A stretch of DNA of 64,000 bases from JALYXV01 sp963791545 (GTDB taxonomy: Bacteria; Actinomycetota; Acidimicrobiia; Acidimicrobiales; Palsa-688), in the NCBI GenBank assembly GCA_963791545.1, contig CAWBSR010000018.1, forward strand, positions 124,001-188,000. Direction: 5' to 3'. Positions within the stretch are counted from its first letter, which is position 1; each line of letters opens with the position of its first letter. The translations under genes were made by a program, and so were the position numbers. A model generated the notes under the pieces. It was given only the letters and a program-made list of their open reading frames with translations. It did no database searches and had not been told where the DNA came from. This document shows positions 27,616 to 35,770 of the stretch, in pieces.

Positions 27616-29706
27616 ATGCCGGAAACCGTTAAAGGACCCAACCTTGAGATGTACCACCTGGCTCACCAGAAAGGCACAACTGTGCTTGCCGCTGACTTCG
27701 CCCCGCTGCCGTCGGATCGATCCCCCCACACGTTGACACCGAAGCTCGCCGTTTGGGCGGCCGGGACTGTAGTCGCGCTCTTCTTGATCCTGGCGTGGGG
27801 GGCGTGGCACAACGCCGCCTCCGCCCAGGAGACCCTCCCGGCGGCGCCCCCCGCCGCCGCCCAGGCGAGGCCCGCCGGCCACCACCGAAGCGGGCCGCCG
27901 GCCATGTTGGCCCCGGGCGGCGCCGCCGTCGCAGTACCGGCCCCCGCCGCCGCCTTGGCGGCCCCCCCGACCCCTCCTCAAGCGACCGCGGCCGCGGTCG
28001 CGGCCGCGGCCGCCAAACGCCAAGCGCTCAGCGGCGTGACCCGGCCCCCGGCGGGGCGCGCCGCGTCGGCGGCCACGCCGCCCGGCGACGCCGCCGCCAC
28101 CGCCGCCGCCAGCGCCGCCCGCCTGCTTCCCGCCCCCGGCGCTCCCGCCTCACCGACCGCCCCCCTCGCCGCCGCCGCCACTAGCGCGACGCCCCCGATG
28201 AAAACCGCCGCCACCGCCGTCGCCGCTGCTGCTGCCGCCCCCGCCGCCCCCGCCGCTGGCGCTCCTGTGGCGGCGGTCAACCAGTGCAATGGCAGCGACA
28301 ACGTGGGCGGCCAAGCCGTCGCCTGCGAGGTGACCATCACCAACAACCTCGACCTCGCCACCGGCACCACCAGTTCCACCGTCACGGTCAAAGAATGCCA
28401 CGGCGCCGCCAACGCGGCCCTGCCGTGCACCACCTCCACCACCCCCTCGACCAGCCTCACCACCGCCGTCAACCAGTGCAACGGATCAGGCGCCGGCGGC
28501 GGCGGCACCGTCACCTGCAACGTCCACATCGTCAACAACATCACCGGAGTCGCCCCCACCGTCGCCGCCACCATCAACCAGTGCAACGCATCAGGCGCCG
28601 GCGGAGGCACCGAACCCACCGTGCTGTGCGGCCAAATCGGCAACACCACCAACGCCACCATCACCCAGTGCAACAACTCCGGCAACGGCGGCGGCGGCAC
28701 CATGCGAGTGAAATGCGACGTCACCCCCTCCACCCAAACCTCGGCCCTGCCCGTACTCGTCGACCAATGCAACGGCTCCGGCGGCGGCGGCGGCGGCTAC
28801 GTCACCTGCACCGTGTCGATAACCAACAACATCATCCCCCAACCAGTCGTCCCCCCCATCGTCCCCCCCGTCGTCGTCCCCCCCGTGGTCCCGCCTGTGG
28901 TGGTCCCCCCCGTGGTCCCGCCTGTGGTGGTCCCCCCCGTGGTGGTCCCGCCGGTTCTCCCCCCGTTGGTGGTTGTCCCGCCTGTGGTGGTCCCGCCGGT
29001 GGTCCCCCCGGTTGTCACCCCGCCGGTTGTCACCCCGCCGGTTGTCCCGCCGGTTGTCACCCCCCCGGTGGTCCCGCCGGTAGTGGTCCCGCCGGTTATT
29101 CCCCCGGTTGTCACCCCCCCGGTTGTCACCCCCCCGGTAGTGGTCCCGCCGGTTGTCATCCCCCCGGTTGTCACCCCCCCGGTTGTCACCCCTCCGGTTA
29201 TCATCCCGCCGGTTGTCACCCCGCCGGTTGTCCCGCCGGTTGTCACCCCGCCGGTTGGCCCGCCGGTTGTCACCCCTCCGGTTGTCACCCCCCCGGTTGT
29301 CACCCCCCCGGTTGTCACCCCCCCGGTTGTCATCCCGCCGGTTGTCACCCCCCCGGTGGTCCCGCCGGTAGTGGTCCCCCCGGTTGTCACCCCGGGCCCG
29401 TTCCCCACAGCGGTCATCGCCGCCACCACGCTGCCCCCGGTGGTACTCGTAGTCAGCCCCACCCACGAGGCGCTAGCGCAGACAGCCGCAAACGCGACCT
29501 CACTCAGCTCCGCCACCAACTCCACAAAACACCTGGCGGCCGGCTCCACCACCGCCAGATTCCAGGCAACCGGCTCCGCCGCCGCCTTGGCAGCGACGGG
29601 CACCAACACCACCCCGATGATGCTCCTCGCCCTGATGGCCCTCAGCGTCGGAAGCCTCTTCGTCCTGCTTTCCCGCCGCCCCACCCGCCCCGGCACCAAA
29701 GCCTGA
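27616..29706 (+). CDS. Pro-Val-rich stalk surface protein with LAATG sorting signal
   Basis: About 696 residues from ATG 27616 (ATG 27649 also possible; neither has a strong ribosome site). A membrane/signal segment lies near 43-62 with an AXA-like cleavage site (NAASAQE). An Ala/Pro-rich region follows, then about five Cys-pair modules of the type NQCNGSG...GGGG..VTC.V...NN (about 220-410), then a 185-residue stalk of PVVPP/PVVTP repeats. The end is LAATG, a hydrophobic helix (MMLLALMALSVGSLFVLL) and SRRPTRP: a class E sortase-type LAXTG wall signal. It is probably an extended wall-anchored adhesin or matrix protein (inference). Confidence 0.8.
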   Translation: MPETVKGPNLEMYHLAHQKGTTVLAADFAPLPSDRSPHTLTPKLAVWAAGTVVALFLILAWGAWHNAASAQETLPAAPPAAAQARPAGHHRSGPPAMLAPGGAAVAVPAPAAALAAPPTPPQATAAAVAAAAAKRQALSGVTRPPAGRAASAATPPGDAAATAAASAARLLPAPGAPASPTAPLAAAATSATPPMKTAATAVAAAAAAPAAPAAGAPVAAVNQCNGSDNVGGQAVACEVTITNNLDLATGTTSSTVTVKECHGAANAALPCTTSTTPSTSLTTAVNQCNGSGAGGGGTVTCNVHIVNNITGVAPTVAATINQCNASGAGGGTEPTVLCGQIGNTTNATITQCNNSGNGGGGTMRVKCDVTPSTQTSALPVLVDQCNGSGGGGGGYVTCTVSITNNIIPQPVVPPIVPPVVVPPVVPPVVVPPVVPPVVVPPVVVPPVLPPLVVVPPVVVPPVVPPVVTPPVVTPPVVPPVVTPPVVPPVVVPPVIPPVVTPPVVTPPVVVPPVVIPPVVTPPVVTPPVIIPPVVTPPVVPPVVTPPVGPPVVTPPVVTPPVVTPPVVTPPVVIPPVVTPPVVPPVVVPPVVTPGPFPTAVIAATTLPPVVLVVSPTHEALAQTAANATSLSSATNSTKHLAAGSTTARFQATGSAAALAATGTNTTPMMLLALMALSVGSLFVLLSRRPTRPGTKA
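28842..29396 (+). repeat. 15-bp-period coding repeat (Pro-Val stalk)
   Basis: A degenerate tandem array, typical unit CCGGTTGTCACCCCC, coding PVVTP or PVVPP again and again. It has C-runs and period changes of 9, 12 and 15 nt. Being short, direct and in frame, it is a protein stalk, not a CRISPR. Repeat number is likely to vary between strains and is prone to assembly error. Confidence 0.9.
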
Positions 29707-29739
29707 AAACCTCGAACCGGCACACCCAGACTCGCCCCC

Positions 29740-29775
29740 AGCCCGCTCGTCCCGCATCAATAGGGCGAGCGGGCT
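29740..29775 (+). terminator. Hairpin terminator after the stalk protein gene
   Basis: AGCCCGCTCG (29740-29749) and CGAGCGGGCT (29766-29775) are perfect 10-bp arms around a 16-nt loop. A second perfect 8-bp stem follows at once (GCTCGGCT 29773-29780 with AGCCGAGC 29789-29796). The two stems overlap by 3 nt and could be alternatives. Confidence 0.65.
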
Positions 29776-29935
29776 CGGCTGTGACTTGAGCCGAGCAGAG
29801 CCGTGACCGTCTGCGAATGAGTGTCTGGGTCATTGACCCACGAAGCTGCGGCTGTGGATCAAGCCGATCACGTAGATCCTTGGCTCCGGGGAGCGGCTTG
29901 CGGCCCCGGCCTTGGCCGGGCCAGCGTGGGCGATC

Positions 29936-30496
29936 ATGACCTGGGACGGTGACAGCTACCAGCGGCGCTTCGATGAGCTGGCCACGCAAGGCCGCGATGT
30001 GCATGGGGAGGCCTCCTTCGTCATGGCCCTGTCCCCGGCCACCGCGCTCGACGCTGGTTGCGGCACCGGGAGGGTGGCCATCGAGCTAAGCCGTCGAGGC
30101 GTCGTGGTGGTCGGCGTCGACCACGACCCCTCGATGCTGGCCACCGCCCGCCAGCGGGGACCGGAAGTCACCTGGGTCGAATGCAACCTCGTCGACCTGG
30201 CCCTCGGGCGCCACTTCGACGTAGTCGTGATGGCCGGCAACGTGGCGCTGTTCACGCCTCCGGGGACCGAGGCCGCCCTGGTAGCGGGTTGCGCCCGCCA
30301 CGTGGGGGTGGGCGGAGCCCTGGTGGCCGGCTTCCAGCTGGGCCGGGGCTACGAGGTGAGAACCTACGACGAGCACTGCCTGAGGGCGGGCCTGGAGCTG
30401 GTCGAGCGCTGGGCCACATGGGACCGGCTCCCGTGGCCCGGGGACGGCGGGTACGCGGTGTCTGTTCATCGGCGCTTCAACGGCGTGCTGGAATAG
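29936..30496 (+). CDS. Class I SAM-dependent methyltransferase
   Basis: A 186-residue small methyltransferase. The SAM-binding motif I is TALDAGCGTGRVAIELSRRG (about residues 36-55), and VVGVDHDPSML gives the acidic residue that binds ribose. ECNLVDLALGRHFDVVVMAG matches motifs II-III. It consists of the core domain only, so the substrate is not readable. It lies 33 nt before the cyanase gene. No shared pathway is evident. Confidence 0.85.
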   Translation: MTWDGDSYQRRFDELATQGRDVHGEASFVMALSPATALDAGCGTGRVAIELSRRGVVVVGVDHDPSMLATARQRGPEVTWVECNLVDLALGRHFDVVVMAGNVALFTPPGTEAALVAGCARHVGVGGALVAGFQLGRGYEVRTYDEHCLRAGLELVERWATWDRLPWPGDGGYAVSVHRRFNGVLE

Positions 30497-30528
30497 TTGG
30501 CGGAGGTCGGCACCGAGGAAGGTTGAAG

Positions 30529-30982
30529 ATGGACCGCGAGAAGTGCACCGAGGTCATCCTGGAAGCCCAGCGCGTCAGGGCCTCACGCTGCAGGAGCTGG
30601 CTCAGCGGTGGGGCGGCACGTGGTGTGGACGACCGCCGTCATCATGGGCCAGGCGACCATGGACGCCGCCGAGGCTGAGGCCATCACCAACATGCTCGAC
30701 CTGGCCCCCGATGTGGCGGCCGAGGTGGCCGACGCCCTCCAGCAGATCCCGACGAAGGGTTCGTTGGCTGCCGATATCCCCGTCGATCCCCTCATCTACC
30801 GGCTCCACGAGATCACCCAGGTGTATGGGACCACTATCAAGGCGGTGATCCACGAGAAGTTCGGCGACGGGATCATGAGCGCCATCGACTTCGAGATCGA
30901 CATCGAGCGGGTATCCGACCCCAACGGCGACCGGGTCAAGCTCACCTACAACGGGAAGTTCCTGCCTTACCGCAAGTGGTGA
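30529..30982 (+). pseudogene. cynS: Cyanase gene interrupted by two -1 frame changes
   Basis: Cyanase turns cyanate and bicarbonate into ammonia and CO2. The C-terminal two thirds is intact in one frame and carries the catalytic Arg and Glu (YRLHEITQVYGTTIKAVIHE) and Ser (GDGIMSAIDF). The N-terminal helix-turn-helix-like part is split over three frames: MDREKCTEVILEAQ, then GLTLQELAQR after one missing base near 30568, then VGRHVVWTTAVIMGQ after another near 30607. Restoring one base at each site gives a normal protein of about 151 residues. A good ribosome site (GAGGAAGG) precedes ATG 30529. It is either a young pseudogene or has two base-calling errors. Confidence 0.8.
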
Positions 30983-31047
30983 TCCGGGGCGAACATGGGA
31001 TCCAAAGGCGGCTTCCGCACAACTTTGCGTGCTCTCCGGCGCTGACG

Positions 31048-31875
31048 TCAGGTGGTGGCGACCACCGTGCCCAGCCACTGGTCGGCGAAGGTCTGGCGCC
31101 GGGCGTCCCATAGCGGCCAGAGGTAGCCGACGCCGAGCAGGGCGGCGTCGATGATGTGGGCCAGCTGCCGAAGGGTTGCCCTGCGGGTACCGATGGGCGC
31201 CAGGGTGATCTCGTCGACCAGAAAGATACCGACCCGCCGCTTGCCGCTGGTTTGGCCGCTCTGGCCTTGCCGGTAGCACGTCTGCCAGCTGCTGAAGGCG
31301 GCTGCCGCCACCACCAGAATCAGACCCACGAGGGGACTGAGGAAAACCGCGACCAGGGCAGGGGCGAAGACGGAGCCGTCGATCAGGGTGGCGGCGACGC
31401 GCTGTTGCCAGCTGGCGTGGGTCACGAGGTGGGAACGGGCCTGCCAGGGGCCGGCGATTATCTGGGCGCCCGGTGCTTCGGACCCGGCGGCTGGCCCGAA
31501 GACCTCGAAGTCCTCGAAGTTGTCGACGTCCCATCCCGACGGGGGAATGACGGCCGGCGAGAGCGGCCGATGACCGGGGGACGGCAGCGGCTCCAGGCAA
31601 TGTGAGCACCAGCCCGCGACGGGCACGACCGTGGCCTCGCAAGTCGGGCAGCGGATCCCAGTGGGGGCCGCGGTTCTCGCCGGGGCGGCGGCAGTCAAGG
31701 TGGTAGTCGGTGCCGCGGCCGCGGTGGGGGCCACGACGGGCGTTGCTGAGGGTGCCGCCCGTAGCGGCGAGGGGGCGCGTGACGCCGCCTCCAGGGCGAC
31801 GTAGCACGTCGGGCAACGCCGGGTGTCGGCCTTGACCTCCAAACCGCAGGAATGGCAGCGATGCTTCGGTTCCAA
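31048..31875 (-). CDS. RDD-family membrane protein with two zinc ribbons
   Basis: About 275 residues from TTG 31875, chosen because AAAGGGAG lies 5 nt upstream. Two Cys4 zinc ribbons (RCHSCGLEVKADTRRCPTC near 5-23 and RCPTCEATVVPVAGWCSHC near 70-88) flank an Ala/Thr/Pro-rich linker. A C-terminal RDD domain has hydrophobic spans (APALVAVFLSPLVGLILVVA; ALLGVGYLWPLWD) and the family's Arg/Asp pattern, with RVAATLIDGSVFAPALV at its start. Function is unknown; relatives are small transporters or membrane-stress proteins. It converges with cynS. Confidence 0.78.
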   Translation of the reverse strand: MEPKHRCHSCGLEVKADTRRCPTCYVALEAASRAPSPLRAAPSATPVVAPTAAAAPTTTLTAAAPARTAAPTGIRCPTCEATVVPVAGWCSHCLEPLPSPGHRPLSPAVIPPSGWDVDNFEDFEVFGPAAGSEAPGAQIIAGPWQARSHLVTHASWQQRVAATLIDGSVFAPALVAVFLSPLVGLILVVAAAAFSSWQTCYRQGQSGQTSGKRRVGIFLVDEITLAPIGTRRATLRQLAHIIDAALLGVGYLWPLWDARRQTFADQWLGTVVATT

Positions 31876-31966
31876 CGCGACTCCCTTTGACCTCGAAGGT
31901 CTGGGGAATATGTCGGCGCGAAGAGCCCGTTGCTGAAGTCCCCGCCCCGCCAGCGGAAGCGGCCAC

Positions 31967-32314
31967 TCAGGCGTCGAATCCGTCGAAGCCAGCGTCGCCG
32001 GGCCCAGGGTCAAAGGCCCGGTCTTCGAGCGCCCCCCAGTCGATGTCCGAGTAGTCGACGATCCACTCACCGACGAAGCGGACTACGAGGAACTCGTTGG
32101 GGGCGCTGGCCAGCACCAGGCCCAGATCCTCGGGTTGGTCGGCCAACAGCGACAGCAGATTGGTCCGTTCGTCCCAGAACGGATCCACGCAGGCGTCGGC
32201 GATCAGCCGGTCGATGTCGACGAGGGGACTGGCATTGAACAGGTCGGCGTACTCTTGGGCTACTCGCTTCAGTGCTTCGGGCCTAGTCGCGAGGTCAGGA
32301 TCGGTCGAGGGCAT
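31967..32314 (-). CDS. Small acidic protein of unknown function
   Basis: A 115-residue soluble acidic protein with no motif I recognise. The C terminus is rich in Asp and Gly (DPGPGDAGFDGFD). The central part (NLLSLLADQPEDLGLVLASA, NEFLVVRFVGEWIVDY) suggests an alpha/beta fold. Translation is well supported: AAGGAGG lies a few nt before ATG 32314. It sits between the RDD protein and the NuoF-like gene, all on the minus strand. Confidence 0.72.
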   Translation of the reverse strand: MPSTDPDLATRPEALKRVAQEYADLFNASPLVDIDRLIADACVDPFWDERTNLLSLLADQPEDLGLVLASAPNEFLVVRFVGEWIVDYSDIDWGALEDRAFDPGPGDAGFDGFDA

Positions 32315-32369
32315 GGGGCCTCCTTGTCAGGCTGCTTTCACCTTCCCTATGCCGCGACGTCGCGGGGGC

Positions 32370-33788
32370 TCAGTCGGCGTAAGTCCAGTCGGGACGCTTG
32401 ACTCGCTGGCGGGGATCGAAGACGGCGACACCGTCGACGATGTCGACGATCTTGGGAACCGCGATGTCATGGCGCCCGGAACAGCGCCGGCCCTCGAGGT
32501 GGCCGGCGAACTCCTCGGGAAAGGAGCGGAGAAAACTCGATATCAGGGCCCGCTCTTCGACCGGGACGGCGCAGCGGTTGCCGTCGGCGACGCTGCGCAA
32601 GCGCTCGCCGATCGTCGAGATGTCCCGGTCGTCGGCCCGCAACTCGAGCAGCCGCTCGAGGTAGGCCGTCACCTCGCCGGTGCCGAATTTGCAGGCCGGG
32701 CACTGTCCGCAGGACTCCACGTAGAGGAACCGGGAGAGGCTGTGGGCCACGTCAACCATGCAGGCCGACTCGTCGTACACGATCAGGCCGACCGACCCTA
32801 AACCCGTTCCGATGGCTGCCATCGCCTCGTAGGAGAGGGGTGTACGCAGTTCATCCGAGGTGATCACGGCGTTGGACACCCCAGATAGCACCGCCTTCAC
32901 CTGGTGGCCCTTCTGGGGGCCGCCACCGATCTGTTCGATGGCCTCGACCAACGGCAGGCCCAGCTCGATCTCGGCGACGCCGGCGTGGACGGTGTCGCCG
33001 ACCACGGTGCAAATGGCGTGTCCCGCCGATTCTGCGGTGCCCAGCGACCGGTGCCACTCCGCCCCCCGGGTCAGGATGGGGGAGATGTTGGCCAGGGTCT
33101 CGGCATTGTTGACCAGCGTCGGGTTGGCCTCGGCCGGGGCCGCCGGGTCGCGGTCCGAACCCTCGAGAGGTGCCTCGGGACCCCGCGGGGTGGACTCCCA
33201 ACCCATCTGGGGCATGGCTGAGAACAACCCTTGCTCCCACGGCTGCAGCAACCGCGGGAGCGGCGCCTTCCCCTCGATCACCTCGAGCATGGCCTTTTCT
33301 TCCCCGTAGAGGTATTCGTCGGGCCCCCGCACGATGGTGATCGTGAGGTCGCCGGCGAGGCCGGCCGCTTCCATCTCTTCGATTGCCTTCATCACCGACG
33401 CCACTTCCGCCTCGGACTTGGCTTTCAGGCAGATGAAGGCCTCCCGGGCGCCGATGGTGAGCGCCGCGATCGCCATTCCTTCCACGACCTGGTAGGGGTT
33501 GTACCGCAGCAGGGTCCGGTCCTTGAAGGTGCCCGGCTCGCCTTCGGCGGCATTGCAGACCACGTATTTGACCCTCCCCGAGGCGTTGAGCAGCGTGTCC
33601 CACTTGCGACCGGTGCGGAAGCCCGCCCCGCCTCGGCCCCGCAGGCCCGACAGCGAGATCTCCTGCACGGTCTGCTCGGGGCCCAGCTCCTCGGCCCGGG
33701 CCAAACCTTGGCCGCCGCCGAAGGCCCGGTAGTCGTCCACCGAGCCGAGCGGCGAGGGCGGAAGGAGGAATGGTTCAAAGGGCACCCG
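32370..33788 (-). CDS. Stand-alone NuoF-like NADH:acceptor oxidoreductase subunit
   Basis: About 472 residues, homologous to the NADH/FMN subunit of complex I and of soluble hydrogenases or formate dehydrogenases. The NADH/FMN region is RGRGGAGFRTGRKWDTLL and CNAAEGEPGTFKDR; SLBB-like and 4Fe-4S regions follow, with ligands in ESCGQCPACKFGTG and NRCAVPVEER. No nuoE or nuoG lies beside it, so it is not part of a complex I operon here. It may pass electrons to an unlinked partner. GTG 33788 is the likely start; TTG 33812 is an alternative. Confidence 0.82.
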   Translation of the reverse strand, partial: RVPFEPFLLPPSPLGSVDDYRAFGGGQGLARAEELGPEQTVQEISLSGLRGRGGAGFRTGRKWDTLLNASGRVKYVVCNAAEGEPGTFKDRTLLRYNPYQVVEGMAIAALTIGAREAFICLKAKSEAEVASVMKAIEEMEAAGLAGDLTITIVRGPDEYLYGEEKAMLEVIEGKAPLPRLLQPWEQGLFSAMPQMGWESTPRGPEAPLEGSDRDPAAPAEANPTLVNNAETLANISPILTRGAEWHRSLGTAESAGHAICTVVGDTVHAGVAEIELGLPLVEAIEQIGGGPQKGHQVKAVLSGVSNAVITSDELRTPLSYEAMAAIGTGLGSVGLIVYDESACMVDVAHSLSRFLYVESCGQCPACKFGTGEVTAYLERLLELRADDRDISTIGERLRSVADGNRCAVPVEERALISSFLRSFPEEFAGHLEGRRCSGRHDIAVPKIVDIVDGVAVFDPRQRVKRPDWTYAD

Positions 33789-33853
33789 CCCACGGTAACG
33801 ATCCCCTGACAAAAGTGCTCAAGTCGCTCCCGGGGGTGCCGTTAACAGAAGAG

Positions 33854-33953
33854 CGAGCAGTGCTCTTGACAAAGGCAAACCCGTCGTGAGGCGGGGACGC
33901 AAAGCCACGGAACCTTGGGTCAACGGCGACCGAGGGTGAGCCGAGCTGCCTCG
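33854..33953 (+). ncRNA. c-di-GMP-I (GEMM-I) riboswitch before pilin gene 1
   Basis: The class I c-di-GMP aptamer core is complete: GGCAAACC at 33874-33881, a P2 stem CCGTC/GGCGG closed by a GTGA (GNRA) tetraloop, and GGGGACGCAAAGCC at 33893-33906. P1 pairs CGAGCAGTGCTC (33854-33865) with GAGCTGCCTCG (33943-33953). Downstream, CCGAG (33941-33945) can pair instead with CTCGG (33958-33962), which would break P1 and may be the switch (inference). It lies 90 nt before the pilin ATG at 34044. Binding of c-di-GMP is established for this RNA class. Whether it turns expression on or off cannot be read with certainty. Confidence 0.93.
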
Positions 33954-34043
33954 AGGACTCGGCCTCCAGCGTGGGGGGGCGGGCTCAACGGCATCGGAAA
34001 GGCGGGCTCGCAACCATCAGCCAACCAAGGGAGACCCAGCCCC

Positions 34044-34583
34044 ATGCCTACCGCACTCCGTCAGCGCTTCGCTAACCACGACGAGGACGGCTTCACACTT
34101 ATCGAGCTCATGGTTGTCGTTCTTATCATCGGCATCCTGCTGGCAATCGCCATCCCCACCTTCCTCGGCGCCCGGAACCGGGCCAACGACCGCTCGGCGC
34201 AGTCCAACCTGCGCAACGCGCTCACCGCCGAGAAGACCCTGTACACCGACAATGAGACCTTCACCGCCACCGCTGCCGTAGGGCCGCCGACCGGTATTTC
34301 GCTCCTCCAGAGCGTAGAGCCGTCGTTGACCTGGGTGAACGCGGCCGCGTCGTACGCCAACCGCAATGTCTCGGCGGTGACGCCGAGCCCGCAGTCGGTC
34401 ATCCTGGCCACCCAGTCGGCCACCGGCACCTGCTGGTTCATCCTTGACGTCTCCACCCCGGGCACCCCGTCGGGGACGTTCTACGCCCAGAACACCACCT
34501 GCACCGCCCCCGCGGTGCCGACCGGCGCCGTGGTCAAGCCGTTCAGCAACACGACCGTCGGCGAATGGGCTCTCAGCTTCTAG
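34044..34583 (+). CDS. pilA: Type IV major pilin-like protein 1
   Basis: A 179-residue prepilin. A 16-residue charged leader ends in DEDG, cleaved before Phe17, followed by the hydrophobic helix FTLIELMVVVLIIGILLAIA with the conserved Glu at +5. The globular head has two cysteines (GTCWFIL, NTTCTAP) that could form the C-terminal disulfide loop. It is 179 against 175 residues for the second pilin, with a nearly identical first 65 residues and different heads. It is expressed behind its own c-di-GMP riboswitch. CAAGGGAG precedes the ATG. Confidence 0.93.
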   Translation: MPTALRQRFANHDEDGFTLIELMVVVLIIGILLAIAIPTFLGARNRANDRSAQSNLRNALTAEKTLYTDNETFTATAAVGPPTGISLLQSVEPSLTWVNAAASYANRNVSAVTPSPQSVILATQSATGTCWFILDVSTPGTPSGTFYAQNTTCTAPAVPTGAVVKPFSNTTVGEWALSF

Positions 34584-34599
34584 CAACAGCTCCATCGGG

Positions 34600-34629
34600 C
34601 CACGGTCCCCCTCCCCCTGCCAACCGTGG
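34600..34629 (+). terminator. Inverted repeat after pilin gene 1
   Basis: CCACGGT (34600-34606) pairs with ACCGTGG (34623-34629) over a 16-nt pyrimidine-rich loop. It follows the pilin stop by 17 nt and could limit read-through into the peptidase gene. It has no U-tract, so this is a weak call. Confidence 0.4.
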
Positions 34630-34727
34630 TCCGGGCCTCGCGGCCCATCGGCGCAACCCGCCGGTGGGCCGCCGGCGCGTCCCGAGCCACTATTCCGGCG
34701 CTAGTCTGCGCGGCCTGTGGTGACCGA

Positions 34728-35504
34728 TTGACCGCCTTCCTTGCTGTCGCGTGCGGCCTGATCGGATTGGCGGTGGGATCGTTCCTGAACGTCGTCATCC
34801 ACCGGGTGCCCCGTAAGCAGTCGATCGTCCGCCCCCGCTCGGCCTGCCCGTCGTGCGGCACCCAACTCGCCGACCGGGACAACATCCCGGTGATTTCGTG
34901 GCTCCTCCTGCGGGGGAAGTGTCGTACCTGTGGACTGCCGATCTCGCCCCGGTACATCCTCGTCGAGCTGGCCACCGCGTTGCTCTTCACCGGAGCCGCC
35001 CTGCGTTTCGGGTTCGACTGGTCCCTCCCGGCCTTCCTGGTGGTGTTGGCGGGGTTGTTGGCGTTGGCGTTCACCGACCTCGAGCACTACCTCCTTCCCG
35101 TTCGGATCGTGTACCCGGTGCTGGCCTTGGTGGGAGCCCTGCTGATCGTGGCCGCGGCCGCCACCGGTGAGTGGAGCCGTCTCGAGGTGGCCGCGGTCAC
35201 GGGCTCCGTGGCCGCCGCCTCCTTCTTCGCCATCCACTTCCTGAACCCCAGCTGGATGGCCTTCGGCGACGTCCGCCTGGCCGGGTTGATCGGGTTGGCC
35301 CTCGGGTGGTTGGGTGCCGCCATCGCCCTGCTAGGCATCTTTCTGGGCTTCCTCCTGGGGGCGTTCGTCGGCGTCGCCCTCATCGTGACCAAGAGAATTG
35401 ACGCGAAAGCCCACATCCCCTTCGGCGTGTTCCTCGCCCTTGGGGCTTTTATCGCGATCTATGCCGGCCATCCGCTGGTGAATCTGTACCTCGGGCGCCA
35501 GTAA
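34728..35504 (+). CDS. pilD: Type IV prepilin peptidase / N-methylase PilD
   Basis: An aspartic membrane protease that cuts prepilins after Gly and methylates the new N terminus. About 258 residues from TTG 34728; the frame is open back to GTG 34626, but that codon lies in a hairpin and the extra residues do not resemble the family. The zinc-binding double CXXC is present (CPSCG, CRTCG), as are the catalytic Asp in FTDLEHYLLP and the FGDVRL motif. Multiple membrane helices follow. It lies between the two pilin genes it must process. Confidence 0.92.
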   Translation: MTAFLAVACGLIGLAVGSFLNVVIHRVPRKQSIVRPRSACPSCGTQLADRDNIPVISWLLLRGKCRTCGLPISPRYILVELATALLFTGAALRFGFDWSLPAFLVVLAGLLALAFTDLEHYLLPVRIVYPVLALVGALLIVAAAATGEWSRLEVAAVTGSVAAASFFAIHFLNPSWMAFGDVRLAGLIGLALGWLGAAIALLGIFLGFLLGAFVGVALIVTKRIDAKAHIPFGVFLALGAFIAIYAGHPLVNLYLGRQ

Positions 35505-35572
35505 GCCGCCTGGCGGGGGCAAAACCGGAAGATGACTTCATGGCGCCCCGGCGTGGGTCGTTGCATGGGTTG

Positions 35573-35671
35573 CGAGCAGTGCTCTTGACAACGGCAAACC
35601 CGTCGTGAGACGGGGACGCAAAGCCACGGGACCCCTGGTCAAGTCGACCGGTGGCCAGCCGAGCTGCCTTG
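35573..35671 (+). ncRNA. c-di-GMP-I (GEMM-I) riboswitch before pilin gene 2
   Basis: A second class I c-di-GMP aptamer: GGCAAACC at 35593-35600, P2 CCGTC/GACGG with a GTGA tetraloop, GGGGACGCAAAGCC at 35612-35625, and P1 CGAGCAGTGCTC (35573-35584) with GAGCTGCCTTG (35661-35671). Against the first copy P2 changes U-G to U-A and P1 changes C-G to a U-G pair, so pairing is kept. The alternative CCGAG/CTCG hairpin downstream is also kept, but with one pair fewer. It lies 99 nt before the pilin ATG at 35771. Confidence 0.93.
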
Positions 35672-35770
35672 AGGACTCGATTCCCAGCGAGCTGGACCTG
35701 CTGGACGAGCCCAACTGGCACGCCAAGCGGGCTCGCACCACATCCACTCCAAGAAAGGGAGTTCACCGAA

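Noticed and set aside
27500..27650. Riboswitch-like leader before the stalk protein
   Set aside because: GTGCAAACACG recalls part of a GEMM motif, but the required GGGACGCAAAGCC half and P2 are absent.
28842..29396. Possible CRISPR array
   Set aside because: Units are 9-15 nt, contiguous, in frame and without spacers; no cas genes are present.
28797..29723. Gly-Thr-rich open frame (GGVTTGGTT repeats) on the minus strand
   Set aside because: It is the complement of the Pro-Val stalk coding repeat; the plus-strand protein has a signal segment and a sorting signal, the minus frame has none.
34626..34727. GTG 34626 as the start of pilD
   Set aside because: The codon lies in an inverted repeat after the pilin gene, has no ribosome site, and the extra 34 residues do not look like the family N terminus.
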